DNA of 64,000 nt from Eopsaltria australis (lineage: Eukaryota; Chordata; Aves; Passeriformes; Petroicidae), in NCBI GenBank assembly GCA_034509425.1, contig JAVTVJ010000040.1, forward strand, positions 4,947,001-5,011,000. The letters run 5' to 3'. How positions within the stretch are numbered: position 1 is the first letter of the stretch; every line of letters starts with the position of its first letter. Positions 26,797 to 56,500 of the stretch are shown here, piece after piece. The notes beneath the pieces are model-generated. The model was not told the DNA's origin and did not search any database. It was given only the letters and a program-made list of their open reading frames with translations. The translations under genes and the position numbers were made by a program.

Positions 26797-27580
26797 CCTC
26801 ATGAAGTTCAGCAAGGTCAAGTGTAAGGTCCTGCATCTTGGTCAGGGCAATCCCAAGAACAAGAACAGGCTGGGTGGAGAGTGGATCATGACTAGCCCTG
26901 ATGAGAAGGACTTTGGAGGTGTTTGTGGAACAAAAGCTCAACATGACCCAGCAATGTGTGCTTGAAGGTAACCCATATGGCCAACTGCATCCTGAGCTGC
27001 ATCTGTAGAAATATGCCCAGCAGGAGAGTGGGGTGATTCTGCCCCTCTACTCTGCTCTTGTGAGTCATTCTACTGGAGAACTGCATCCAGCTTTGGGACC
27101 CCCAGCACAAAAAAGACCTGTCTGAAAGAGTCCAGAGGAGAGCCAGTAAATTGATCAGAGAACTGAAGTACCTCTCTTATGGAAACAGGCTGAGAGCTGG
27201 GGCTGTTCAGACTGGGGAAGAGAAGGCTTTGGGGAGACCTTACAGAACCTTCCAGTACCTCAAGGGGGCCTACAGGAAAGCTGTAGAGGGACTCTTACAA
27301 GGGCATGTAGTGATAGGACAAGGGGGAATGACCTTAAGATGAAGGAGAGGGGAGGAGGATTAGACATTATGAAGAAATTCTTTACTGTGAGGGTGGTGAG
27401 GCACTGGAACAGGTTGCCCAGAGAAGCTGTGGACTCCCCATCCATGGAGGTGTTATGGTGCTACTTTGGATGGGGCTCTGAGTAACCTGGTCTAGTGGAA
27501 AGTTCCCTGCCATTAGCAGAGGGTTTGGAGCTTGATGGTCTTCAAGGTTCCTAACAGCCCAAATCTTCCACAATTACTTG
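26797..27580 (+). mobile_element. CR1 LINE fragment, 5'-truncated, antisense to GRIK2
   Basis: About 780 bp in plus orientation matches the 3' part of avian CR1. Landmarks in order are CATGAAGTTCAGCAAGG near 26802, GGGCAATCCCAAGAAC near 26845, CTGCCCCTCTACTCTGCTC near 27039, TTCCAGTACCTCAAGGGGGC near 27250, GTGAGGGTGGTGAGGCACTG near 27387 and GGTTGCCCAGAGAAGCTG near 27412. The coding part is the C-terminal end of the CR1 reverse transcriptase protein, broken by frameshifts and stops, followed by the 3' untranslated region. The usual terminal ATTCTATGA repeats are eroded; similarity fades at about 27570. Severe 5' truncation is normal for CR1. It lies in a GRIK2 intron in the opposite orientation to the gene. 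Confidence 0.93.
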
Positions 27581-30521
27581 ATTGTTACTGAATTATTACA
27601 TTGGTAATCCTTGATGTCTACTCAGCACTTGATGAGACAAGTGGACAGAATCAGATCAAGCTTGATACTTTCCAGCTCTCCAAACAGTATGGAGTTTTGG
27701 TCATCATTTCCAGAGACACATCTCCCACCAGCACATCCTGAAACTCTTTTACCAAAATGGAGTTCCCATGAAAATTGACATACTCAAGGTTTCTACCATC
27801 CCTCCTCCCTATCTTCCATGAAATGCTCAGCTTGAGATAAGTTGAAATTCTTTGGAGATGAGTAAAAAACGAACTGCAACATTATTAATAATCCTGAATA
27901 AAAGGGATAAGCTCCAATGGCAATTAACTCTGCTATTAGAGAATTCTATTTTTCTCGTGTATTTCACTTCAGCAGACATACACATAGAAACAAAAATCCC
28001 AATGTTATTTTCTACCATTCTTTACTATCATTATAGCAACAAAAGTAAAAGATCAGATAAAGGTATGAGGATATGAAAAATGCAATACTTTTATGAATAC
28101 AGCCCTAATCCTGGATCCAATCAGTTCCTAATCATTGCTGTAAGCATAGATGATGTTTGAGCTAGAGCATTATTGTTTGGAGTCTCATTTGAAAAACTTC
28201 ATGCCACTGCCTTGATGGGCTATGATTCACTTTGCTGGCAGCACAGTGAAAATTAATTACAATTATTCACTGTAATACAATACAATATTTCTCTGTAACT
28301 GAAAACTAATAATTTTATAAACCCAAGTGCATTAGCCAGAGATGTCCATAATATCCTAAAAGTAAAATACATAGGTATATTGTAGCTAAACAAACAAGAA
28401 AGCAATATTCACTTACTCTTAGTGTCAAGAAATTTCAAATAAACTACCCCTGGAGTGTAGATCTCCACAAAAAAATCCACACATCTCAGAGCACTTAAAA
28501 GACCCTACTGTCAGTCTCCTGCCACCTTTGGTGACAACATTGAGAACGCAATTAAAAACTTTCATCCAGTTTCTTTGCGAAACATAGGACATGCTTACTT
28601 CAAAAAATCATGAATTAACATTTACAACCCTTTAGAAAAATTGTATACATTATTATTCCCTACGCCTTACTGTAATAATAGACATTTTGCTGGGACTTGA
28701 TTTATTGAATGGAGACTGTCTGGAAGTTCCTTGTTCTTTGGAAAACAAATTGTTCACTTAAAACTGCTGTTATATTGGAAACTGCATCTTCATCTGTCCT
28801 GTACTTGAAATCAGTAACAATTTAATAGGGAACTCGTATATGCATATAGCCATTCCTCACTGAATTATACACAGTTTTGCAAACTTGGCCTAAACTTCTG
28901 GGTTAGGATTTCTTTGTCATATTAGATTTTGGACTTTTTTTTTCCATTTCCTTGGATGTTCTTGTGGATTTATGAATCTCTACCTGAAGTTTACTTTCTA
29001 CATAACTTTTGCTGACTTAGGATCTGTTTGCACATTTTTCCATGGAATGTCATACATAACCTTTATTAGAGAGTGACAAAGCAGCCACGAAAACTGTCTT
29101 CTTGTAAGCATAGAGATGAATGCCTAGCTGCTGGTTTGAAATGAAATTCTATTGTCATATAGAAGACCATCTCTTTGATCTTTTAGTTTAAAACAAACAA
29201 ATAAACAAAAAAGGAAGAGAATGTGCATGGTATGGCATATTTGAGTGAATTACGTTGATAAATTCAGACATGGAAAATATTTGAAGAGAGGTTCTGTGAG
29301 TCTATGAATATATACAGTTTGCTTTAAGTAAAAAAGAGGATCTTAAGCAACAGAAGAGATATGATTAGTTGCTTGTCAGGGACACATTACTTTGGAAATA
29401 AAAGGTCAGAGCACTTGAAGTTGTGGATTAATGAATTAGCAATTAGACTGAAAAGCATAAAAAGGACAAGTGATGTTTTCTGGCATATTACAAATTATCA
29501 TAAGAAATTACCCCATGACCTCAGGACACGTTTCACACAGAAATAAAATGCTACTTTAATGAGGAAAGAAAACACGGAAATAAAAACTGGAAGCCAATAT
29601 GAATATTTAAAGCAGTAAAAACACTTGAAAGGTATGTTACAGGCACTTAACATTTAAAGAATCATGGATGCTATATTGTGACACAGAATAACTGGAAGGA
29701 ATTGGAATACTATTTTAAAATATTAAATAATGAAAATTAGTAGCTTTATTAAAAGAGATGGTTTATGCTGGAGTTCCAACATAGCTTAATAAATGTAACC
29801 AATAATGATTACTGGAAATTCAGAGAAGAGCACTTCAGCATAGAATAGCAATGCTTAATGTGCAAGGTAAATAGATGAATATCAACAGTAAAAATGTACT
29901 CAAAAGAGTTGGCTTTCAAATAGCTAAACAGAAAAATGGGGAAAGAGATAAATTGTAAACAAAACATAAAAAAGCTGAAAATACAAACAGATAAGGAAAA
30001 TAAAACTGAAATACAACAGCAGTATTTATTTTATAATACATTATTTTATTTCATTTTATTTTGCAGAGAGTACAGGAAAAAGTGAATTGTTCCTAATTTT
30101 TTTAGGACAGTAAGTAAAAAATAAAATTAAATTCCGAGATACTGGAAAAACAGTATTAAAACAGGGTTTGTGGAAATCAGTAGCCATTCAGCTTACCACC
30201 TATCTATCTTCACCAGTTGCTTGTTCAAGCAACTATAGCTGAACTGCAGACTTGCCAAAACATTCTGTCATTTATGGCCTATTACCCCTCAAAACATCAC
30301 TTTCCCAAAGTAACAGAGATAAAATTTATTATGTATAGAATATATACCTTTAGCATGAGTGAAAATTTCATTATATGACACCTGAGATGCAGCTGCAGAT
30401 TCTAGTTCCGCTAATAAAATGAGGAAGCCATGAAGCAGACGTGGTGCTCTAAAGAGCACTGACAGCCCACAGATTTTATTATTGAGCCAATTTAATGATG
30501 ATGAAAAGATAAACATTGCCA

Positions 30522-30562
30522 TTCCTTCCTTCCATCCTTCCTTCCTTCCTTGCTTCCTTCCA
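30522..30562 (+). repeat. Imperfect TTCC microsatellite
   Basis: About 40 bp of TTCC repeats interrupted by ATCC and TTGC units. Short and ordinary. Confidence 0.9.
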
Positions 30563-33500
30563 TTTTCTACTTGCCTGTTACCATCAAGTCTTTGGAGATT
30601 TTCACTAATAAAAGAGCCATGGCTGAACGATCCTGCATTGTATTGAAAACCTCAACTGTCAGATTTTTGCACGAAAATTACAAGAAAGAGGGAAGAGATG
30701 CTCTGTAGCCTTTCCTTATGAGTCTCTGTATGGTGGGGCTTGCTATAAGTATGAAGGAAAGAGGTGGGGTCCAAACAATGTGATGAAATGACTTTTGAAA
30801 TGGAAGGAAGAGAAAAGAAAAAGGTGGCAGAAAGTAAAACTCCTTCACTGGCTCAAAAAGGAAGGAACCAAACATTTACATAGTCAGTTATTAGAAGGTT
30901 TTTTGTCATCTCTACACAATAATATAAAGGGTTTGACTGTAGGTGCTCAAGATCATAAGGACCTTAACTTAAGACAAGAGAGAGAAACCAACAGATTATT
31001 GGAGGAAAAATTTCTAAAAATACTTAAACTGATTATATAAACACCTATTCTGTTATTAAAAGAATAAAAGCTGCTACAATTATTTTTACAAATTTATTTG
31101 ATATGTAAGTATTTATTTTGAAAAACTGATACTGATTTTGAAAAGTTCAAAATATAACTGAAGTAAAAAAGCTATGTCTAAAGTTAACTGAAATTAAGTG
31201 GTTATCTCCAAATGATCAACTGTGTAAAATTCCTCCCAGCTGAAAGTCCTGCTCTTCTGAGAGACAAAGTTCTTATTTAATCCCCACATATAATAAAAAA
31301 GCAATCATGATCTAAAAATTGGACTTTTTTTTGCAATTATTTATGAATCATGAAAGATCTGCAAGCCTTGAAGTCTATTTGTAATACATAAGCTTTGTGC
31401 TGTAGAAGAAACATTCAAAGAACCCCCCAAAAATGTATTTTTAATCATGTATATATAATAACAAAGTATTTCCCAGTGGATTTTTCATTTCTAGTTCTGT
31501 CAAAGTATAAAACAGTAATTTTTCTCCTTTTTTGCCAACTACAAGAATTAAGTAATTTTGAATCTTTAAAATAGGATGTCAGATTTTCTAAAAATTAAAT
31601 TATATATTTTCATTCTATCTGTCTGTGCTAGCTATATTGGTATATAATTTACATGCTCAAACTATACATCTCATGCAATGTAATACAGTGACATGACAAC
31701 TTTTAGCACTAAAGAACAACCTGAAATTCCCTAGAATTTATGCTTCAGTTCAAAACCTATTCAATAAATCTGTCCTTCCATAAAGGTCTTGAACCAAAGT
31801 CAGTATAAAGAATACTTTTTTTATTAATGATTCATCCATAAAGAATGGAGACACCTGGAACTTAGCTTCTCCTCCCTCAAATATGTAACACTCATATCTT
31901 GAACTAACCTGAGAAGAGAGTAAAATACTGAATGAAAAGTTGTGGCAAAGAAATCAGAGTGCTTAACTGGAGAAATTAAATTCAAAATTTATTCATAGAG
32001 AAATGTCATCCTTATTTTCTGTCTTAATTAATATTTGGCTTATATTTTCAATTCTAGAGACCAGTGTCTTTTTCCCAACAAGAACTCATTGTCAGTTGTC
32101 AAAGGGAAGGAATCGTTGTACTAATTTTCACTGTCAGTATTTACCACAAATTAAAAAAGAAGCCACTTATTGCTTGGAGTCCGATATCAGATTGCAGATG
32201 TGAACTCTAAGTAGAACAGTCAAGGAAAGAAGAAACATGAAGAAACATGGGAGACTGGAAGCAAAGCCTGATATAAACACTTCAGTCTCTGTTCATACTA
32301 TAGAATTTAAATCCTGAAACTGACATGATATGCTCATATAACTCAGACAGTATTATCTTTATTTTATTTAGACTTTCAAGCCCCAGCAATTATGTAAAGT
32401 GACTAAGTATTGATTTAAACAGTTTATTTAAATCTTAGATTTTACTTGCTACTTTTCATCTTTATATAAATGGTGCATTTTCCTATCTACACTTATAATA
32501 TATCAAAATTATCCATTTTATTTAATCTTGAATGATGCATATTGCACATTACCCTCGCAAACCTCTATACTACAGCATAATGACCTTTCTTTCTGAACTT
32601 AACTGAGAGATAAAACAAAACAAACAGATAAAAATAACTTCTTAAAACATTTTTCAATAGATTTAAGTGCTATGGTAACTTTAAGAACTGTCTTTATTCT
32701 GCAACCTATTTTGATTAGAAACTCTAATTGAAAAATATAGAATCATCTCACCTTTCAAAAATAAATTGAGTTTATTAAATTACTCTATAGAAAAGAAAAC
32801 CTTTATGACAATATAAAAATAGTCTCAAAGGTATAAACTGGAAAGGTAATGGAGCGTGTGAAGTACTAACCATATGGAAACACTCAATGTAGTAACTGAC
32901 TATCTGGAGTCCTTCACTAAATTCTTGTGCCTCTCTTTTGAGGTCTGAAGTGTTGATTGCTCATAAAATGCACCAATGACATGCATGTAAATAAAGGGCA
33001 CAGGTTGTATGTATTCAAATTGCATGTATTCAAATAGATTATAAAGTCAGAATAGATAAAACCAGAGAAAAATTTAAAGTAAAAATTTTAACAAGTATGA
33101 AATTGAAAGCGTAGTAAAAGTAATGTTCCAGATTAGGAAATTGGACTACATCTTCATGTGTACTAACACAGTCTCTAAACATTTTTGACTCCTAGGTAAA
33201 AATCATTTGAATAGAATAAAAATAAATAAATAAAAGTATTTTAATCTGTGTTCAGTTTTATATTAGTTATAGGGAAAAAGAAAATGTTTCATTCTGTGTT
33301 ATCAAGAGGAAAGATGGGGAAAGCTACTGTTCCACACACTTCTGCAATATGTTCAAATGCCTTTTATTTCAAGATTATCTTAGTGTAAAGTTTAGGAGGC
33401 CATATTAGTATTTTCTTATGAATGCTTTAAGGCTGAATACTAAAAGGCATATAAAAATGTGATTTATTCTTGCTTCTGAATAAATACTTCCACAATATCT

Positions 33501-34710
33501 ACCTCAATCATGGAAAATTAGTTCCAGATTATGATGTTACCTAAAAAGCATCAAATCGAATAGTTGGAACAGGCCTATGTACTTATTCATGTGCAAAAAT
33601 TCACAATTATACAGATGAACAGAGAGTCCAGCTAAATAAGTTTCCTTTCCATGTATGTGTACTAGGTAGAATGCATACACACATTTAAAGATAACACTCC
33701 CATGCATTCTTCTTAAAACTGTGAAGCCAGGCATTATCAACATCTGCTGCAACACCAATACCAGATTATCATTTACTAGAAAAGCATGAAGAACAACTCT
33801 CCTAGTAAATATGAATATTTTGATTAGCACATATTCTGCCCATCTTCTGAAATCTTAAAGCAAATTGAAACAAGATAAGCAAGTATTTTTCCAAGCTATT
33901 CATGAAGTTTTTGCCATCATTAAGAGGTTCCACTTGAATTAACTACAGTCTTCTATTTTAAATGACAGTGATGTGCAGAATATGTTTCACCTCAATGTTT
34001 GACCACATGTCTATAGAGAGAATGCTATCAAGCAATTCACCCAAATAAATGCAGAAAGGAGCAATGACATAATTTTTAAATTTATGAAAATGTGTCTAAG
34101 AGACTGAATTCAACTGGCATGACCAACTGAGAAAGCACATTTTGAAGAACCTGAAGTAATGCATCACTTAATCACCTGCAGTCAGTTGTAATGATATCTG
34201 GTCTGACATTACTTTGTTCCATCAGTGTATGTTGACATTTTTGTCTTACTTCTTGCACTTTATTATTAAAATTTCAAGAAAGATGAATATCAAATAATGT
34301 GTGAGTTTACACTACACATACAGAAATTTCTCTAAGACAAAAGATCAGATCCTCTATCAGAAAAGGAGACCTGACTTTTATTGCTGTAGTGAAGATACAC
34401 ATTTTGTTATAAAACCCCATATATTTGTTCTCAGAAATAAATTCTGAGTACTATTTATTTAATATTTTGACTTAGACATATGTTACAGAAGAGCTAAAGC
34501 AACACAAACACTGCCTATGGGCAAAACAGAGATGCTTTATTTTGCAAATTCTACATTAAAGAAATAATGGATTCCAATCTACTCACATTAATTCTTAAAA
34601 CATCTGCATTTTGAAAACAGTAATATTCAAATGGCATTATTATAAAAGTTTCACAATTTGTATAGAAAGACTTGAAATCTAAATGCATAGTTGAAAGCTT
34701 GTAAAATTTA

Positions 34711-43011
<8,301 letters not shown>

Positions 43012-43125
43012 CAAGATGGTAGTAACAATTAAAGAGCGATTGGACAGGGAATCTGTGATGTTTGCTGGTTTTCCTTTCTGATTCTCTGTCATGTTAAGGC
43101 CACTCAATGGATCCCAAGTTCCAAC
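43012..43125 (-). CDS. GRIK2: GRIK2 exon, GluK2 residues about 402-439 (linker and start of S1)
   Basis: A 114-bp exon of 38 codons, phase 0 at both ends. The acceptor is CTGTTTTACAG before GTT GGA ACT; the donor is ATCTTG|GTAAGC. The translation begins [16 protein letters not shown] and ends [10 protein letters not shown]. It covers the linker from the amino-terminal domain into the first strand of the ligand-binding domain S1. Three N-glycosylation sequons are visible: NMT (N412), NIT (N423) and NRS (N430), all used in known GluK2. Compared with the mammalian protein as I recall it, there are three changes: I402V, A408L and S416N. The linker is the least constrained part of the extracellular region, so such changes are plausible. 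The paralog call is firm because the neighbouring residues match GluK2. Confidence 0.96.
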
Positions 43126-51690
<8,565 letters not shown>

Positions 51691-52539
51691 TTAGCACTGC
51701 TCATTATGCTGAAGGGAAAAAATGGTCCAATTGCTTGTGCAGCACTGTAAAATGTAGCCTTGTTGCCAAGTTGTACATGAGTTATGTCAGGATCTTCAGT
51801 CAGTCTCAGCTTTTCTCTTTTCAGTGCTGTAAAAAGGGCTCAAATATCTACTTTTCAGGATCATGAGAGTACACTAGCATCTGATGACTCATGTTACTTT
51901 AAAAAGCAGTGCATTAGGAAGCTATATAAATCACTGTGTGCATGTTTGATTCAAGTTGGTTATTTTCATGAGTGATGTAAAAAAAAAAAAGAAACAAGCT
52001 GACAAAACCTTAGTTATAAAGGAAAGTGTACATGTTCAGGAAGTAATGTTTCTTGTTTTGAAATTGCAGACAAGATTCCATCCCAATGGTACTCAATTGA
52101 TTCATTAATAACTTTTTAATGTGCATCAGTTCAAATCCCTATGGCACTACTAATCAGTGTCTTCAATAAATCAGAGGTAGATTAGAATTACATCAAAATG
52201 TACATTCATTTTAATAGTTTTCATATCCCATCCTAAATAAATAGGCACAGAGTGTGCTATGTTGTATTAGCAAAGGACAGAGACTGCCTCTCAGTACACA
52301 CTGTCATGCTGTACAAGAAAGTGATAACTCTCTCCTGTCCTCTTTGATAAACAGGGGCAAGCCTCAGAACCAAAAGCACAAGAGGACCTTAGATTCAGCT
52401 GGTGGAAATGAGTGCTACGCCATCTGCTCAGCATACCTTAGAGAAAAAGGACCTATTTCCCCTTCTCATTCATGTAATTAGTGAGCTGTGAAATTAGTTC
52501 TTTAATGGATAGGAAACCTGGAGATTATTGCACTTGTCA

Positions 52540-53010
52540 CAATACAATACAATGCAATACAAAATGAGCTTATATAGTGCCTTTCATGCAAAGGCATCCC
52601 AAGGCTCTTTACAATAAAACTAAACATAAAAATGCAAAAATATTCTACCATTATAGCCCATAAGCTACTGTTAAAGAGAAAAATACACGCTCACATTTAA
52701 CTGGTTCTCCCAAGGAGAGATTTCAAAATTCAAACAGAAATAAATCTTAATTTTAAAATAGCCAGTATAATAGGTTTCAATGATCTCAGCCTCCAATCAG
52801 TTTATGCAGGGGCTCCAAATAAGTCAGAAAATATTTTTGCTGCCAAATTGTTCATTATCTTCAAGGCATTAAAGTGCTTTTAAGGCAAGCTGATATTTGA
52901 CAAGAAGGCAGTGAAACACCAAAAAGTTGGAATGACATGCTGACTAAGAGTCATGCAACGTTTAATATTCTAGAAGCAAGACTTGGCAGTAGTTGAAGTC
53001 TAGACAACAG
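52540..53010 (-). mobile_element. Degenerate L2-like LINE remnant (3' end, minus orientation)
   Basis: The plus strand starts with an AATAC-type simple repeat at 52541-52560. It is followed by CTTATATAGTGCCTTTCATG near 52569 and CAAGGCTCTTTACAATAAAA near 52599. That arrangement, TATATAGCGCCTTTCA...AAAGCGCTTTACAA after a short tandem repeat, is one I remember as the reverse complement of 3' ends of old L2-like non-LTR elements in many vertebrates. Weaker resemblances continue through AAAATAGCCAGTATAATAGG near 52755 and GGCAGTAGTTGAAGTCTAG near 52985. The family name and the left and right limits are uncertain, and no reading frame survives. Confidence 0.4.
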
Positions 53011-53420
53011 CTTTTTAAATAAACTACACAATAAGTACAACACATAAATCTGGCTCAGAAATGCAAACTGGTTTTAAAATCAGTTTTACTTCTAAAACTG
53101 TAGTCCTTATACCAGTGAAGGAAAATTGAAATTGCTAGACTTTGGCAAGAATATCCCACAAAGAAGCAATCAGAAATTCAACACCAGCACCAACTGATTA
53201 ATTAGATGCAAATTTGGAAGCAGAATTGTTAAGACTCATCAGAAGGAATCAAATGGACATTATGCCAGATGCAGAACAATACGGCTTTCTATATTCCTTT
53301 TCTATATACTTTTCTAAATTCTTTTCAAATTCTATAAGCCACCGAGGTGGAAATTTGTAGGATGACAAAAACACCCAAAGATGTCAAAGGCACATGATAA
53401 GCTCCAGTAGATATATCTTG

Positions 53421-53590
53421 TGATGCACTGGAACAGGTTGCTCAGAGATGTGGATGTCCCCATCACCGCAAATATTCAAGGCTGGTTTGAACGGAGCTCA
53501 GAGCAACCTGGTCCATGGCAGGCAGGGTTGGGATTAGATGATCTTTAAGGTTCATTCCAATCCCTTAACATTCTATTATTCTATGATTAT
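53421..53590 (+). mobile_element. CR1 LINE 3' end fragment
   Basis: About 170 bp in plus orientation: GCACTGGAACAGGTTGCTCA near 53425, GAGCAACCTGGTCCATGGCA near 53501, TTAGATGATCTTTAAGGTTC near 53534, and the diagnostic terminal ATTCTATTATTCTATGATTA repeats at about 53570-53589. This is the last part of the CR1 3' untranslated region, strongly 5'-truncated, and lies antisense to GRIK2. Confidence 0.92.
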
Positions 53591-56500
53591 GAAAACACGT
53601 TGCCAAATACGTTCATCATATTTCTTCATCAAAGACAAAGCAAATGAGGAAGAAAATGCAATAGTGTCATATCCATAACTCAGTTGACAAGACCTGTCCT
53701 ACCAGATGGATAAATCTGAATCTGAGTCTACCAGTTACTACTGTCATTAATATAAAGTTAGAAACACATCATAAATTAAGTATATCTAGATTTTCATGCA
53801 AAGACGAATATGTCGCTAACATTCTTTTAAAAAGCCTGAACAGTTCTTTAAATGTTCTAGAAGAAAATGTCCTATGCAAACTAAAAGAGAAGCAAAAATT
53901 AACTTTGATGCATAGTATTCTTATTCTCTAGTCAGTTTTGTATTAAAGTGAATTGGCTCATTAAAAGTTTCAATGGAATATATTGTACTGTTCACTTAAT
54001 GCATAACATGAGACAAGCTTATTCTGATGATTAGTAAAGTATGCATCTACTTCATTACATTTTAGTTATGTTATCTTTGCATGCATATTATCTGAATAAT
54101 ACTACTACAGTAAGTAGAATAGCTAATAATTTTCATATGCAGCTCATTATTTTCTTCAAGATCATCTTTTTCTTCCCATCTTTAGTCAGTAAACTTTTAT
54201 ACTTGAGAGATAAGCCCAACTACATTTAAAAGGTCAAACTGTTCATAGGGTTTTGCTTAGTGTCTGATGGTCTCTAATGCATTCTAAAAAATTTTGTGCA
54301 TTAATTAAAATGATGTTTAAGTTCTTTCAAGTGTGACTTCCTTAGCTGCATCAAGAATGAAATGAAACTGCAAATGCTCACAAACATATACCTGCGTTGG
54401 TTTCCTAGGTGACCATGACAAAAGTATTCAATAAATGCATAGAAGTGAAAGAACACTTTCACGTTTTATTAACAAAGTCCTTGAAAAGGTATGAACACAT
54501 TAAAAGCAATTCATATCAAGTCTTTAATCCATTGTGAAACTTATTTCATCATATACAATGAATCATTTGTTACTGACTGGATTTCAGATCATAGTATCAC
54601 CTGAAATAAACTTTATTCAGACTGACTGTAGTCACTGGTTTAAGTGTTAGCATGCCCATTTCATACTGCCACAAGTTTGGGTTTTTTTGCTAAGCTTGTA
54701 TTTATTGCACTTGGCCTTCCAAGACTTTAGAACAGAATGAGGATGCTGCATTCCCATTTGGCAAAGGAGTGTAAGTACACAAGGCGGGACATGTTCCATA
54801 AGGGATGAATTTTCTATTGGCCTTTACAAATTGTATTTTATCTCTTACACAGGAGTAATGCCCTGGATAGAACACTGGATACAAAGTCAGGTTGTTGGAT
54901 CTGTAATTTTTTCAACTCCCAGTATATCCAGTCTATTTGTAGTCAGGTTTGTGAAGGACAGAGATGATGTAGTACAATTTGGAGAGAAAGAATAGCAGCT
55001 ACTCTTCTTTTATCTAAGAGCCTGAGCAAGTAGTATATACTGGAGGTACAATGAACAGAACAGCTTAATCAAATCTCCTCCCTTTCCAGCACTGGCTATT
55101 TTAGGGGAAAAGAACATTGTTTAGGGATCACTGCACAGTAAGGATTTACAGTGGAATACTTACTCATTTCAAAACCATCAAAAATGTTCTATAATCATCT
55201 TAGCCTATGAAGCAATACTTCTCCTTTGATAATTACTTATTCTTCTCTTTTATATTGAGTGACAATTTAATATACAATACATAATCATTACTTAGAAAAC
55301 CTTGAATAAATGGCATATTTCACAAACAGAACCCTTCCATTTTTTTGTTCTACCACCTGCCTTTCATTTTTCCCCATATTACTCTTACATTTTATGCTAT
55401 TTCCATTGTGAGTGCAGCGAACAGAAGTAGGCCTCTGTCCAGGTTTTTTTAATTACTATCATTATTTTCCTTTGAAGACTGATTTTCTTATAGAAGCTGC
55501 CTCTGCTTCCTTTCTTTTGAACAACTTAAAAAAAATGATGTGAGAAAATCTGAGGACACTTAGATGTCAAGAAGTGAACACTACCTACAGTGCAGGAGAA
55601 ATCTCATTACTGGCACTATTGCTTTCCTTAAAATTTGTCCTGTTTGATAAAAATTAAAAAGTTGACTTTAAAAATTACTGGATGTAAACTACAGAAACAA
55701 TGATAGGTTACATATAAAAATAAGCTAAGATTTACTTATAAAAATCTGTAGCTTCTTTATTATGGATTCTACTATTGCTTGTTCAGAAAATTTTAAGGAC
55801 TAGATCTTGAATTTTATTAGCACAACGTGATTTTTAACCCATGAAACAGAGTAACTAGTAACATAAGAACTTTTCCCCCAAAATTCTCATATAATGTGGT
55901 GTCAATGGTGCTAACATCACTCTACTTAGTTCACTACATATTCTTGCTCAGCTGCCTCCAAACTCTATTTTCAAATCTGCCCCACAAATAGATTTTTAAA
56001 GGAAGTCCAGAACAAGAGATTAATATTGAAGAAAGAAATTTTTGTCTTTCCCAGGTGTGCTAAACAGCATAGAAACCAAGCATGGATGAAAAATATTACA
56101 AAACAAACAGAAAAGCCCTTATAAACCAAGTAGGAGTCATTTTATCTTACAGATAGACACTTAAGTTGTATTAGATTTAAATATCTTTAACAACCATTGA
56201 AAGAACTTCTGCACAAGCTCATCAACAGAAGACATTTCAGTTAGATGATGCCTGACAAATGCAGCATTATGCACACAAATTCCAGAGACCAAACATACTA
56301 CTACTACTCACAGAAAGCTCTCCCACACTCAAGGCAATTATAACAAGTGAATGAAATTAAGAAGAAATGGCTTGCAAAACTAGTTCCTCCCCTCCTCAGC
56401 TAATAAAATCTATTGCCCCTGAAATCATTTCACGTAATTCTCACTTGCAAACACATCCCACAAAACCATTTTGCTAAGTGAGATTTAATAAATCTCTCAG

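Noticed and set aside
26892..27445. Minus-strand open frames over the CR1 fragment
   Set aside because: Antisense readings of the LINE; the element itself runs on the plus strand and is frameshifted.
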